DNA from: Paraburkholderia azotifigens
GTDB taxonomy: Bacteria > Pseudomonadota > Gammaproteobacteria > Burkholderiales > Burkholderiaceae
Assembly: GCF_007995085.1 (NCBI RefSeq)
Contig: NZ_VOQS01000003.1
Coordinates: 2,356,001-2,420,000 of the forward strand
Reading direction: 5' to 3'
DNA length: 64,000 nt
A program made the position numbers and the translations under genes. The notes beneath the pieces were generated by a model, which saw nothing but the letters and a program-made list of their open reading frames with translations, was not told where the DNA came from and ran no database searches. Positions within the stretch are counted from its first letter, which is position 1. The number at the start of each line of letters is the position of its first letter. Positions 54,373 through 63,881 of the stretch are shown one piece after another.

Positions 54373-56652
54373 ATGCAGGATCCAGAAGCACTCGGCGGGC
54401 TGACCCATCAGGGCGGCGTGGATTATCGCGGCGAGGAGAGCGATGGCGCATTCATCGCGCCTGAAAACCTGAACGTCGCAAGCGCGACCCAGCATGTGCT
54501 GAAATCGGGCGGCACGTTCATCGTCAACGATCCCCTGGGCGACGTCACCGGCCACGACGACGGCCTGTTCGTCAACGACACCCGCGTGCTGTCGACGCTG
54601 CGCCTGACTTTCGGCGGCCGCGCGCCGTCGCTGCTGTCGGGCAGCGTCGGCAGCGACAACACGTCATTCACCGCGCATCTGACCAACCGGCCGCTGCCGC
54701 CTCTCGGCGGCGACAGCACGCCGGAGGGCGTGATCCACGTCGAGCGCGTGCGCGTGCTGTCGGGCACGGTGATGAACGAAGCGATCGAGCTGACCAACTA
54801 CGGCACGACGGACGCCGTCGTGCCGCTGTCGATCTCCTTTGCCAGCGACTTCCGCGACATGTTCGAAGTGCGCGGGCTGAAGCGCGCGAAGCAGGGCACG
54901 GTCGAACCGCCGCGCGTGCACAAGAACGAAGTGCTGCTCGGCTATATCGGTCTCGACGACGTGGCGCGCCATGTGCGCGTCGCGTTTTCGCCGATGCCCG
55001 ACAAGCTGCTGGCGGACCGCGCCGACTATTCGGTGAAGCTGCCCGCGCAGGCGTGCGTGTCGATCTATCTGTCCGTGGCCGTGGAGGTCGCGGCGCACAA
55101 GGGCACGCCCGACGTCGACGTGCCGCAATCCACCCACACCGTCACCGGGCTGCACGTCTCGCAGATCGACGCGGCGCGCCCGCGCGTGGGCCGCACGGCC
55201 GTGCGTGCGGCGCTCGTCGATGCGCACCTCGTGATGCGCGAGCGGCGCCGCGCGTCGGCGCGCGTGCGCTCGAGCAATCCGCTGTTCAATGCGTGGATCG
55301 ACCGGTCGCAGGCCGACCTGAATCTGCTGACGACCGACCTCGCGACGGGCCCGTATCCGTATGCGGGCATTCCATGGTTCTCGACGCCGTTCGGCCGCGA
55401 TGCCGTGATCACCTCGCTGCAGATGCTGTGGTTGCAGCCGGGCCTCGCGCGCGGCGTGCTGCGCTTTCTCGCCGAGCATCAGGCGAAGGAAGATTCGGCG
55501 TTCCGGGATGCCGCCGTCGGCAAAATCATGCACGAAATGCGCCGCAGCGAAATGGCGGCGACGGGCGAGGTGCCGTTCGCGCTGTACTACGGCGGGGTCG
55601 ACACGACGCCGCTCTTCATCGTGCTGGCGGGCGCGTACGTGGCGCGCACGGGCGACACGCAGCTCGTCGACGAATTATGGCCCGCGCTCGAACTGGCGGC
55701 GAAGTGGGTGGCGGGCGTATGCGACCGCAACGTGTACGGCCTGCTCGATTATCAGCGCGCGTCCGACGGCGGTCTCGCGAACCAGGGCTGGAAGGACAGT
55801 CACGATTCCGTGTTCCACGCGGACGGCCGCTTCCCCGAGGGGCCGATCGCGCTCGTCGAAGTGCAGGCCTACGCCAGCGCCGCGTTCGACATGATGGCGC
55901 AGTTCGCGATGCTGCGCGGCCAGTCCGACGACGCCGTGCGCTACACGCAGCGTGCCACGGCGATCCGCGCGTGCGTCGAAGACAAGTACTGGATGGACGA
56001 TTCGCGCTTCTACGGCATCGCGCTCGACGGCAAGGGCGAGCTGTGCCGCGTGCTGGCGTCGAATGCGGGTCATCTGCTCGCGTTCGGCCTGCCGTCGCGC
56101 GAACGCGGGGAAGCCGTCGCGCGTGCGCTCGAATCGACGCTCTTCCATACGGGCTGGGGCGTGCGCACGCTGGCGGCCGGCCAGCCGCGCTTCAATCCGA
56201 TGGCGTATCACAACGGCTCGGTCTGGCCGCACGACAACGCGCTATGCGCGCGCGGTCTCGCGCGCTACGGCGCGAAGGCGGCGGCCGTGCGGCTGCTGCA
56301 GGCGCTGTTCCAGGCGGCCGTCAATTTCGACATGCGTCTGCCCGAGCTTTTCTGCGGCTTCCCGCGCCGCCGCGGCGAACAGCCGACGGCTTACCCCGTC
56401 GCGTGTCTGCCGCAGGCGTGGGCAGCCGGCTCGCCGTTCATGATGCTCGAAGCATGTCTGGGCATCACGATCGACGCGCAACGCCGCGAAGTGCTGATCG
56501 AGCAGCCGATGCTGCCCGAAGGCATTGACTGGATCGAAATCGGCGATCTGCGCGTCGGCGACGCGTCGGTGTCGATCACGTTCCGGCGCGTGGCGGGCAA
56601 GGTCGTGGCGTCGGCGGAGCAGGGCGACGTGCGCGTGATCGCACTGCTGTAA
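54373..56652 (+). CDS. Amylo-alpha-1,6-glucosidase-type protein
   Basis: 759 residues. The N-terminal beta-sandwich (GDE_N_bis, about 35-235) contains NDPLGDVTGHDDGLFVNDTR. The C-terminal (alpha/alpha)6 barrel (about 300-740) has PYAGIPWFSTPFGRDAVITS, LANQGWKDSHDSVFH and AYHNGSVWPHDNAL, where the acidic and aromatic active-site residues of the family lie. Members trim alpha-1,6 or related glucosidic links in glycogen or trehalose metabolism. No glg genes are adjacent. AGGAG precedes the start. Confidence 0.87.
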   Translation: MQDPEALGGLTHQGGVDYRGEESDGAFIAPENLNVASATQHVLKSGGTFIVNDPLGDVTGHDDGLFVNDTRVLSTLRLTFGGRAPSLLSGSVGSDNTSFTAHLTNRPLPPLGGDSTPEGVIHVERVRVLSGTVMNEAIELTNYGTTDAVVPLSISFASDFRDMFEVRGLKRAKQGTVEPPRVHKNEVLLGYIGLDDVARHVRVAFSPMPDKLLADRADYSVKLPAQACVSIYLSVAVEVAAHKGTPDVDVPQSTHTVTGLHVSQIDAARPRVGRTAVRAALVDAHLVMRERRRASARVRSSNPLFNAWIDRSQADLNLLTTDLATGPYPYAGIPWFSTPFGRDAVITSLQMLWLQPGLARGVLRFLAEHQAKEDSAFRDAAVGKIMHEMRRSEMAATGEVPFALYYGGVDTTPLFIVLAGAYVARTGDTQLVDELWPALELAAKWVAGVCDRNVYGLLDYQRASDGGLANQGWKDSHDSVFHADGRFPEGPIALVEVQAYASAAFDMMAQFAMLRGQSDDAVRYTQRATAIRACVEDKYWMDDSRFYGIALDGKGELCRVLASNAGHLLAFGLPSRERGEAVARALESTLFHTGWGVRTLAAGQPRFNPMAYHNGSVWPHDNALCARGLARYGAKAAAVRLLQALFQAAVNFDMRLPELFCGFPRRRGEQPTAYPVACLPQAWAAGSPFMMLEACLGITIDAQRREVLIEQPMLPEGIDWIEIGDLRVGDASVSITFRRVAGKVVASAEQGDVRVIALL

Positions 56653-56672
56653 ATCGTTCCCGGAGCCATCGC

Positions 56673-57416
56673 ATGGCGCAAGCGAACGTCTACGTCGTGT
56701 TCAAGGGCGCGCTGAAGCTCGGCGTGCCCTTTCTCGACGGCTACAAGGGCGACCCGCACTACGTGATCGTCGTCAACGACGCGAACGGCGGCGAATTCCG
56801 GATCGTCACCAACGTGAAGTCCGACAGTTCGCTCACGGGCGCGGCGGGGTATCACGTGCTGTATGCGTGGAATCAGTACTTCGATCATCCGATGACAGCC
56901 GACCTCGCGAAGCTCCCGGCAGGACTGACGCAGGCCGGGTTTCCCACGCTCGATTACGTGCATGACTCGCGCCTCGTCGATCTGTCGACCATGCGCCCCA
57001 TCGCGCTCGATACCGCGACCGAGCACCACGACATCAACGCGCTCGTCAATGGCATGCTGCAACTGGACATATCGGCCGCCCCCGTCGACTATCTGTACCC
57101 CGGCAAGAGCGGCAACGACATGCGGCGCGGCTGGAAGCCGACGAAGAGCGTCACGGTGTACGGCTTCGGTTTCCTGTTCGAGCCGCAGCACGACGGCCTG
57201 CACGAAACGCATATGAATCAGGGCAATCCGAAGCCGCAGCCGGGCAGCCGCGTGCGGGATCATTCGTCGGAAAACGGCACGTTCCAGGACGGTGCGGTGA
57301 TGGTCGAAGTGGACGGGCGTTTTCAGGCGCTGTTCGTCGCGTTTCAGACCCAGCTCGTGCCGACCGACAACCGCGGCTGGCCGATACCCGGCCAGTCTCA
57401 TCCCATTTTGGGTTGA
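56673..57416 (+). CDS. DUF2278 (YukJ-like) family protein
   Basis: 247 residues. The conserved YVVFKGALKLGVP start, HYVIVVNDANGGEFRIVTNV and the late NGTFQDGAVMVE block match DUF2278. The function is unknown in the family. Starts 20 bases after the amylo-glucosidase with GGAGCC before it, so co-transcription is likely. Confidence 0.75.
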   Translation: MAQANVYVVFKGALKLGVPFLDGYKGDPHYVIVVNDANGGEFRIVTNVKSDSSLTGAAGYHVLYAWNQYFDHPMTADLAKLPAGLTQAGFPTLDYVHDSRLVDLSTMRPIALDTATEHHDINALVNGMLQLDISAAPVDYLYPGKSGNDMRRGWKPTKSVTVYGFGFLFEPQHDGLHETHMNQGNPKPQPGSRVRDHSSENGTFQDGAVMVEVDGRFQALFVAFQTQLVPTDNRGWPIPGQSHPILG

Positions 57417-57615
57417 TATTGGGCTGAGGCCGGCGAGGTCGGACAGCAGCGAGCAGCAATACGCCGCGCGGGTTGAACCCTGCGGGCGCGGTGCTAAGCT
57501 TTGCGAAAGCGTTCAGCGTATTTTTCAGCGCGCGTGACGATCCTGCCCGCTTATCCGGCACCCGGCGGGCAGGCGGTCGACGCAGTTCGGGAAAGAAACT
57601 CATGGGGAGAAGCTC

Positions 57616-58539
57616 ATGGCGGCACGCTCGATTGCATCGTTGTCCCTCTCGTTCGGGCTGGTCTCGATTCCCGTCAAGCTGTATTCCGCGACCGAAAGCT
57701 CGTCGGACGTGCGCTTCAACATGCTCGCGCCCGACGGTTCGCGCGTGAAGCAGCAATACATTTCCGAATCGAGCGGCGCGGTCGTCGAGCGATCGTCGAT
57801 GAAGAAAGGCTACGAGTTCGAGAAGGACCGATTCGTCGTATTTACCGCCGACGAGCTGAAAGCGCTGGAGGAAAGCGCGAGCCACGTCGTCGAGATCGTG
57901 GCCTTCATCCCCGAAAAATCGGTCGATCCCGTCTACTACGACAAGGCGTACTACATCGCACCCGACCGCCGCGGTGGCAAGCCGTATAGCCTGCTGCAGC
58001 AGGCGCTCGCGGAAAGCGGCCGCTGCGCGCTGGCGAAGTGGGCGTCCAAGGGCAAGACGCGGATCGTGCAGGTGCGGCCTTCCGCAGACGGGCTGGTGTT
58101 CCAGCAACTGCTGTTCGCCGACGAAGTGCGTTCGATGAAAGAACTCAATATCGAGCATGTCGATGTGTCGGCGTCGGAGCTCAAGCTCGCGATGCAGATC
58201 ATCGAGCAGGGCACGGAAGATCATTACGATCCCGCCGCGTACGAGGACGAGGAGAAGAAGCGCATTCTCGCGGCCATCGACCGCAAGATCGAAGGCAAGC
58301 AGGTTATTTCGACCGAGCGCGCCGACGCACCCGCCGAAGGCGGCGAAGTAATCGATCTGATGGAAGCATTGCGCGCGAGCCTGCGTGGCGGCGCGAAGGC
58401 GAGGCCTGCGGCTGCGCCGAAGCGCAAGGCAGCCGAACCCGTCGCGGAGATCGCTGAGGCGCCGCGGGCCCGCAAGCCGGCGGCGCGCGCGGCCAAGGCG
58501 CCTGCCGAGGCACCCGCGAAGGTTCGGGCGCGCAAGTGA
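57616..58539 (+). CDS. ku: Ku DNA end-binding protein
   Basis: 307 residues. The Ku core (about 1-255) has SLSLSFGLVSIPVKLYSATE, RRGGKPYSLLQQALAESG and LKLAMQIIEQGTEDHYDPA. A Lys/Ala-rich C-terminal tail (about 265-307) is typical of bacterial Ku and aids DNA binding and threading. It dimerises at double-strand breaks and recruits the ligase LigD for end joining; no ligD lies in the window. GGGGAG precedes the ATG. The stop overlaps the next gene (GTGA). Confidence 0.94.
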   Translation: MAARSIASLSLSFGLVSIPVKLYSATESSSDVRFNMLAPDGSRVKQQYISESSGAVVERSSMKKGYEFEKDRFVVFTADELKALEESASHVVEIVAFIPEKSVDPVYYDKAYYIAPDRRGGKPYSLLQQALAESGRCALAKWASKGKTRIVQVRPSADGLVFQQLLFADEVRSMKELNIEHVDVSASELKLAMQIIEQGTEDHYDPAAYEDEEKKRILAAIDRKIEGKQVISTERADAPAEGGEVIDLMEALRASLRGGAKARPAAAPKRKAAEPVAEIAEAPRARKPAARAAKAPAEAPAKVRARK

Positions 58540-59375
58540 CGGCAAACGACGCGCCGCACAGCCTGACGATGCGTGAGTTGCAATCGATGCTGGGCGTCTC
58601 GCGGCGAATCATCGCCGGACTGATCGGCGCCGGCTTCGTCACGCCCGCACGCGGGCCGCGCAATGCGCTGCGCTTCACGTTTCAGGACGTGGTGCTGCTC
58701 AGAACCGCGCTGCAATTGCGCGCGTCGAATATTCCGCCGCGCCGGATCATCCAGGCATTGACGCGGCTGCGCACCGAACTGCCTGACGAACTGCCGCTGT
58801 CGGGAATCCGCGTGACGGCTATCGGCAACGACATCGCGGTGAGAACGGGGCCCGCGCAGTGGGACGCGATCACGGGACAGCAACTGCTCGACTTCGAGAT
58901 CGCCGAAATCAAAGGGGATGTGGTGTTCCTCGAGTCGGCGCCGAAGCCGGAAGACGCCGCGCGGCAAGCCGAAGACTGGTACGACCTGGGCGGGCAACTG
59001 ATGAGGTCGGACGTGAAGGGCGCGGAGCAGGCGTATCGAAACGCAATCGAACTGGCGAAGGAACCGTTTTATGCCGCATATGTCGATCTCGGCGCGCTGC
59101 TGTGCGAAACGGAAGCGCGCTGCGACGACGCGCTTCGCGTATTCGATGAAGCGCTAGACCATTTCCCGAACGACGCCGTGCTGCATTTCAATCGCGCGGT
59201 CGCGCTGGAGGGGCTGGACCGGCTCGACGAAGCAGAACGCAGTTACGAGCGTTGTCTTGCGCTCGATCCATCGTATGCCGATGCGCATCACAACCTCGCG
59301 ATCCTGCTCGACAACCTCGGCGACAAGCAAGGTTTGTTGCGGCATCTGAACGCCTATCGGCGGCTGACAACCTAG
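58536..59375 (+). CDS. MerR-type HTH fused to TPR repeats, coupled to ku
   Basis: 279 residues from a GTG that overlaps the ku stop. N-terminal MerR-like HTH (about 10-75: LTMRELQSMLGVSRRIIAGL, LRFTFQDVVLLRTALQLRAS), a linker, then at least three TPR units (about 140-265) such as AYVDLGALLCETEARCDDAL and HFNRAVALEGLDRLDEAERS. The HTH suggests DNA binding, the TPRs protein contact. Its coupled translation with Ku suggests a role in, or control of, end joining. Confidence 0.82.
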   Translation: MTANDAPHSLTMRELQSMLGVSRRIIAGLIGAGFVTPARGPRNALRFTFQDVVLLRTALQLRASNIPPRRIIQALTRLRTELPDELPLSGIRVTAIGNDIAVRTGPAQWDAITGQQLLDFEIAEIKGDVVFLESAPKPEDAARQAEDWYDLGGQLMRSDVKGAEQAYRNAIELAKEPFYAAYVDLGALLCETEARCDDALRVFDEALDHFPNDAVLHFNRAVALEGLDRLDEAERSYERCLALDPSYADAHHNLAILLDNLGDKQGLLRHLNAYRRLTT

Positions 59376-59565
59376 CATCGTGCGCAACGTGCGCCCGCTA
59401 ATTGGCGGGTGCGCAAAAAGGCGTAGACTTGCCCCTTACGCTCGCCGAAGCGGGTGGAACGAGGCGCTTGACAGGGCGTCTCATCTGCCTTGCGCGCAGG
59501 TTGTTTTCAGTGCCTAAGCACATACGTATTGAAGACAGGACAAACAGAATTGAGGTCCACAACTT

Positions 59566-59910
59566 ATGCTCAAGCCCGAATTCAATGACGCGGACAGCGC
59601 GCGTCCCGAGCTGCTGTGCTATCTCGTGGCTATTGCGGCAGCGTCGTATGCGCTGACGCAGGAATGGCGCGTCGATCACGTGGTCGAATGCTGCCGCCGC
59701 TGGCTCGCGAAAAACGACGTGAAGATGTATTGGCTCGACCGCGTCAGGATCGGTCAGCTCGCGCTGAAGATTGCCAGTCAGGATCTGCTGGAGGCGGGCA
59801 TTGCCGTGCGTCTGTCGAGCGTCAATGCGCTCTTTACGAGCGAGATGGAATTGAACGAGGCGAGCACCATGGTGCAGAGAATGATGTCGCTGTGTCAGGA
59901 AGCGCTTTGA
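59566..59910 (+). CDS. Hypothetical protein
   Basis: 114 residues, starting MLKPEFNDADSARPELLCYL. Predicted mostly alpha-helical and soluble, with a Cys-Cys pair in VVECCRRWLA. No family recognised and no clear ribosome site, but codon use fits the genome. Confidence 0.5.
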   Translation: MLKPEFNDADSARPELLCYLVAIAAASYALTQEWRVDHVVECCRRWLAKNDVKMYWLDRVRIGQLALKIASQDLLEAGIAVRLSSVNALFTSEMELNEASTMVQRMMSLCQEAL

Positions 59911-60053
59911 GCAAGGCATCGCACGGCCAGTGTTGTGCAGGGCGAACACTGTGTTGCAACTTCGCTAGCTGACCGCGAGACGGGCGCGATTCATACTTCA
60001 ACGCTGTCGTGCACCGCATCATGCAGGTGCAAGCATTCAGCCTTGAGGTCGCT

Positions 60054-60425
60054 GTGAAAACATTGGGAATCAAACATGTCCTGTCGGATCTGAATGATCT
60101 GATCAGGCAACGCGTGACACCCGCCGCGCGAAGAAGGATCGCACGCATCGCGCTCTCCGCGCTCATGCCGCTGCTGATGCAGGCATGCGCGAGTTCCGGT
60201 TCCGTCGTGCAGACAGGCGATTCCGGGCGCTTTACCCTGCACGCATCGGCTGCGGGCGGAAGCGTCGCGTGGGCGAGGTCGCATAAGGCCGTCATGCAGA
60301 GCGCGAGCGATTTCTGCGCACAACGCGGCGCGGTGCCAAGCGTGGTGTCCGAGTCGTCGAAAGGCGTGAGAGCTCTCGAAGCCCACGAGTCCGAACTCAC
60401 GTTCGAATGTCATCCGCGCTTTTGA
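60054..60425 (+). CDS. Putative lipoprotein
   Basis: 123 residues from a GTG at 60054 behind GAGG; an ATG at 60009 has no site. The basic N-terminal part is unusually long (about 30 residues, ending RRRIARIAL) before a hydrophobic stretch and the lipobox LLMQACASS. The mature domain has two further Cys. No family recognised. Confidence 0.55.
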   Translation: MKTLGIKHVLSDLNDLIRQRVTPAARRRIARIALSALMPLLMQACASSGSVVQTGDSGRFTLHASAAGGSVAWARSHKAVMQSASDFCAQRGAVPSVVSESSKGVRALEAHESELTFECHPRF

Positions 60426-60684
60426 TGATGGACGGTCTTGCGTGGAATGGCGGCATATCGATCGCTACATCGTGGAGTTGACGATCCGAGTCGTGCCTCC
60501 GGCAGCCACGCACTGACTCGTTAGACGAAACGCCCGGCCCGAAGCGCGTTCACGTCAGTCGCGCTTAAGGATCTGCGTCTATAACGTGTGTTGCAGATGC
60601 GATTTGCGCGGCGTTGCCAGTCAACGAATTGAATAAGGGTGACCCCGACTCGCGGATTCGATGTCTATCTGGAGGTCGCCCATC

Positions 60685-61065
60685 ATGCAAATCATCTCCG
60701 GCGTCATGACGCACATGGCTGCGCTGCTTCCCGTCACGTGTGCAATGCTGCTCGCAACGCAGGCGCGCGCCGACTCCACGTGTCCCGACTACGTCGTGCT
60801 GCCGTCGGGCAGCGCCTTCAATATCGCCAGGCTGATCAAGGATGCCGGGTCGCCGCAAGCCGCGCTCGACAGGGCGCGTTCGGCCGTCGAGCAGGTCAGC
60901 TCGAATGGCGGCTGTCCTCGCTCCGTCCGGCGCGCCGTGTGCGAAGAGACGATGGCCGTCGCGAAGAAAGCCATCGTCGCGCTGGAAGGATGCGTCACGC
61001 CATCCGGTTCGTCCTCCCGCTCGACAGGTTCCGACGAAGCAGACCCGCGAACGGCGTCGAAGTAG
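60685..61065 (+). CDS. Small secreted Cys-containing protein
   Basis: 126 residues from the ATG at 60685, chosen for the GGAGG site before it. The signal peptide ends ATQARA; the mature part starts DSTCPDYVVLPSG and has four Cys, which could form two disulfides. The Ser-rich C-terminus looks disordered. Function unknown. Confidence 0.6.
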   Translation: MQIISGVMTHMAALLPVTCAMLLATQARADSTCPDYVVLPSGSAFNIARLIKDAGSPQAALDRARSAVEQVSSNGGCPRSVRRAVCEETMAVAKKAIVALEGCVTPSGSSSRSTGSDEADPRTASK

Positions 61066-61579
61066 GCGCGTATTCACGCTGCAACGCTAAAAGAGCTAAA
61101 AAACCGGCCTTTTTCCCGCGAAAAAGTGATGGGTGAATCGCCTCGCCCTGGGACATTCCCTATAAACCATGGTTCGAATAACGAAAGAAAGCGCCTTTCA
61201 GACGGCCTCGCCGTGTCCGCGAAACGGCCGCAAAGCCGCGCCAGTGCTGGCGCTCAGCCAGCCCTTACCAATTTCTGATCTTTTTAGTGCACGCTGCACA
61301 AATGTCTTGCATTACCAAAGGTATGGATAAGTGCGCACAAAATGTAGATGGATGAGTCAATTTGGCTTGCTAATCTGCAATACATGCACTAAGCACCGAC
61401 GAGGAACTGCTAAAGCGCACGAATATGCTGGCTTTCGTGTGATCGGTAGTGACTTGTTCGGGTCGATCGCCTCGCGACGCTTGCTATTGAGTCTTTTCGC
61501 CTGGGTTCGACCTGCAGGGCTCGCGCATTCGCAATGTCGCGCGCTCCACTTTCCTGAACTCGCCAGTTGGGATGACAGA
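61066..61579. other. Intergenic region before proV
   Basis: No gene supported. It is AT-richer than its surroundings between 61260 and 61390 and probably contains the ProU promoter; no operator could be assigned. Confidence 0.45.
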
Positions 61580-62869
61580 ATGACCCCAAACCTGACATTC
61601 GCGCCCGAGGGCGTACTCCATCCGGGCGCACTCCAGGCGGAAGATGTTTCCGCGCTGGCAAAACCCATCGCTGTTTCGGGCACCGATATCCTCAAGGTCC
61701 GGAATCTGTCGAAGATTTTCGGACCGAAGCCCGAACGCGCCGTCGAGCTGATCAAGCAAGGCCTCGGACGAAACGAGATCTTCGAGCAGACGGGCAACAT
61801 GGTCGCCGTCAACGACGTGAGCCTGAGCGTCAAGGCTGGCGAGATCTTCGTCGTCATGGGCCTGTCGGGTTCGGGCAAGTCGACGCTCGTGCGCCTGCTA
61901 AACCGGCTGATCGAGCCGACGTCCGGTCAGGTGATTCTCGAAGACCGCGACATCGCGCCGATGTCGACGCTGGAGCTGCGTGAAGTGCGGCGCAAGAAGA
62001 TGGCGATGGTGTTCCAGTCGTTCGCGCTGCTGCCGAACCGCACGGTGCTCGACAACATCGCGTACGGCCTTGAAGTCGCCGGCCTCAAGAAGGCGGACCG
62101 CTATGCGGTGGCGCGCGCCGCGCTGACGCGCGTGGGCCTCGGCTCGTATGAAAAGCTGCTGCCGGGCGAACTGTCGGGCGGCATGCAGCAGCGCGTCGGC
62201 CTTGCCCGCGCGCTCGCCGTGAATCCTTCTGTGCTGCTGATGGACGAAGCGTTCTCGGCGCTCGATCCGCTGATCCGCTTCGAAATGCAGAACGAACTGC
62301 TGCGGCTTCAGAAGGAAGAGCAGCGCACCATCGTGTTCATTTCGCACGACATCGAAGAAGCCATCAAGATCGGCGGCCGCATCGGCATCATGAAAGACGG
62401 CTGCCTGATCCAGGTCGGCACGCCTGCCGAACTCATCCAGTCGCCCGCCGATGCCTACGTGCGCGACTTCTTCCGCAACGTCGACGTGTCGCGTTTCCTG
62501 AAGGCGTCGAGCCTGATGACGACGGTCGAGCGCGGACTGATTTCCTGCGATATCGGCGCGCCGTGCGAGCGTTACCTGAACCAGCTGATCGATAGCGGCG
62601 TGGAGTGCGGCTACGTGTGCGACGAAGCGGGCCGCTATCAGGGCTGCGTCACGCCGGCGTCGCTGCACAAGTCGGGCGCGCATCCTATCCGCGAAGCGTT
62701 CGTCCGGGACGTGACCGCCGTCCCGCTGGATGCGGACCTGCATCAGCTCGCGACGATCGCATTGAGCCAGGAACACGACGTACCCGTCACCGACACGATG
62801 GGCAAGCTCGCGGGCGTCGTGTCGTGCCGCACGATACTCAAGCAGGTCATGGAACGGAGAGCAGCATGA
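61580..62869 (+). CDS. proV: Glycine betaine/proline ABC transporter, ATP-binding protein
   Basis: 429 residues from ATG 61580. The N-terminal extension (FGPKPERAVELIKQG) is typical of ProV. ABC motifs: Walker A MGLSGSGKSTLVRLL, signature LSGGMQQRVGLARAL and Walker B VLLMDEAFSALDPLIRFEMQ. A C-terminal CBS-like region, usual for osmotic gating, spans about 300-425. Overlaps proW by ATGA. Confidence 0.93.
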   Translation: MTPNLTFAPEGVLHPGALQAEDVSALAKPIAVSGTDILKVRNLSKIFGPKPERAVELIKQGLGRNEIFEQTGNMVAVNDVSLSVKAGEIFVVMGLSGSGKSTLVRLLNRLIEPTSGQVILEDRDIAPMSTLELREVRRKKMAMVFQSFALLPNRTVLDNIAYGLEVAGLKKADRYAVARAALTRVGLGSYEKLLPGELSGGMQQRVGLARALAVNPSVLLMDEAFSALDPLIRFEMQNELLRLQKEEQRTIVFISHDIEEAIKIGGRIGIMKDGCLIQVGTPAELIQSPADAYVRDFFRNVDVSRFLKASSLMTTVERGLISCDIGAPCERYLNQLIDSGVECGYVCDEAGRYQGCVTPASLHKSGAHPIREAFVRDVTAVPLDADLHQLATIALSQEHDVPVTDTMGKLAGVVSCRTILKQVMERRAA

Positions 62870-63750
62870 ACTCGTCAGTCATCGGAAAGTTTGCAGAAAA
62901 CGCCGTCAACTTTCTCTTTCAGCATTTCCGCGGCGGCTTCGATGCGTTTTCGGCTGCGCTGGGCGCCGTCGTCAAGCTGCTCGAAGACGGACTCGCCGCC
63001 GTTCCGTTCGTTGCAATGCTCGTGATTCTCGTCGCGTTCGCATTGTGGCGGCGCGGCGTGGTGTTCGCGGTGTTCGTCGGCGCGGCGCTGATGGTGATTC
63101 ACTACATGGGTCTGTGGGCGCAGACGGTTTCGACGCTCGCGCTGGTGATCGCGGCGACGTTCTTCAGTCTGGTCATAGGCGTGCCGCTCGGCATCTGGGG
63201 CGCGCGCAACAAGCGCGTCGAAGTGATCCTGCGTTCGCTGCTCGATTTCATGCAGACGATGCCCGCCTTCGTCTATCTGATTCCCGCCGTCATTCTGTTC
63301 GGTCTGGGCCGCGTGCCTGCCGTGATCGCCACGATCGTCTTTTCGATGCCGCCTGTCGTGCGTCTGACCACGCTCGGCATTCGCCAGGTGCGCGAGGAAC
63401 TGCTCGAAGCCGGCCGCGCGTTCGGCAGCACGGATTCGCAACTGCTCTGGAAAATCCAGCTGCCGAATGCGTTGCCGTCGATCATGGCCGGTGTGAACCA
63501 GACCATCATGATGGCGCTGTCGATGGTCGTGGTCGCCTCGATGATCGGCGCGGGCGGACTCGGCGAGTATGTGCTGAGCGGCATCCAGCGGCTCGACATC
63601 GGCATCGGCTTCGAAGGCGGACTGGGCGTCGTGCTGCTGGCAATCGTACTCGACCGTCTCACGGAAAGCTTCGGACTGAAGGCGAAGAAGACCAGACGCA
63701 GCGTGCGGCCCGCCAAGCCTGCCGCCACGAGCACTGCGGTGCGAACCTGA
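62866..63750 (+). CDS. proW: Glycine betaine/proline ABC transporter, permease
   Basis: 294 residues. Multi-helix BPD_transp_1 protein with GIWGARNKRVEVILRSLLDFM, MPAFVYLIPAVILFGLG and the EAA-loop-like EAGRAFGSTDSQLLWKIQLP. GGAGAG lies before the ATG, which overlaps the proV stop. It forms the inner-membrane channel for ProV and ProX. Confidence 0.94.
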   Translation: MNSSVIGKFAENAVNFLFQHFRGGFDAFSAALGAVVKLLEDGLAAVPFVAMLVILVAFALWRRGVVFAVFVGAALMVIHYMGLWAQTVSTLALVIAATFFSLVIGVPLGIWGARNKRVEVILRSLLDFMQTMPAFVYLIPAVILFGLGRVPAVIATIVFSMPPVVRLTTLGIRQVREELLEAGRAFGSTDSQLLWKIQLPNALPSIMAGVNQTIMMALSMVVVASMIGAGGLGEYVLSGIQRLDIGIGFEGGLGVVLLAIVLDRLTESFGLKAKKTRRSVRPAKPAATSTAVRT

Positions 63751-63881
63751 ACGACGATTTTCGCCGGCGATCGCGGCTCGAACCTGACGCGATCGACCGA
63801 CACTGCAAAGAGTAAAGACGCACGCCACATCGCTATAGCTGTTCATTTTCAACAAATTCCATAATCGCGTAGGAGTACTGT

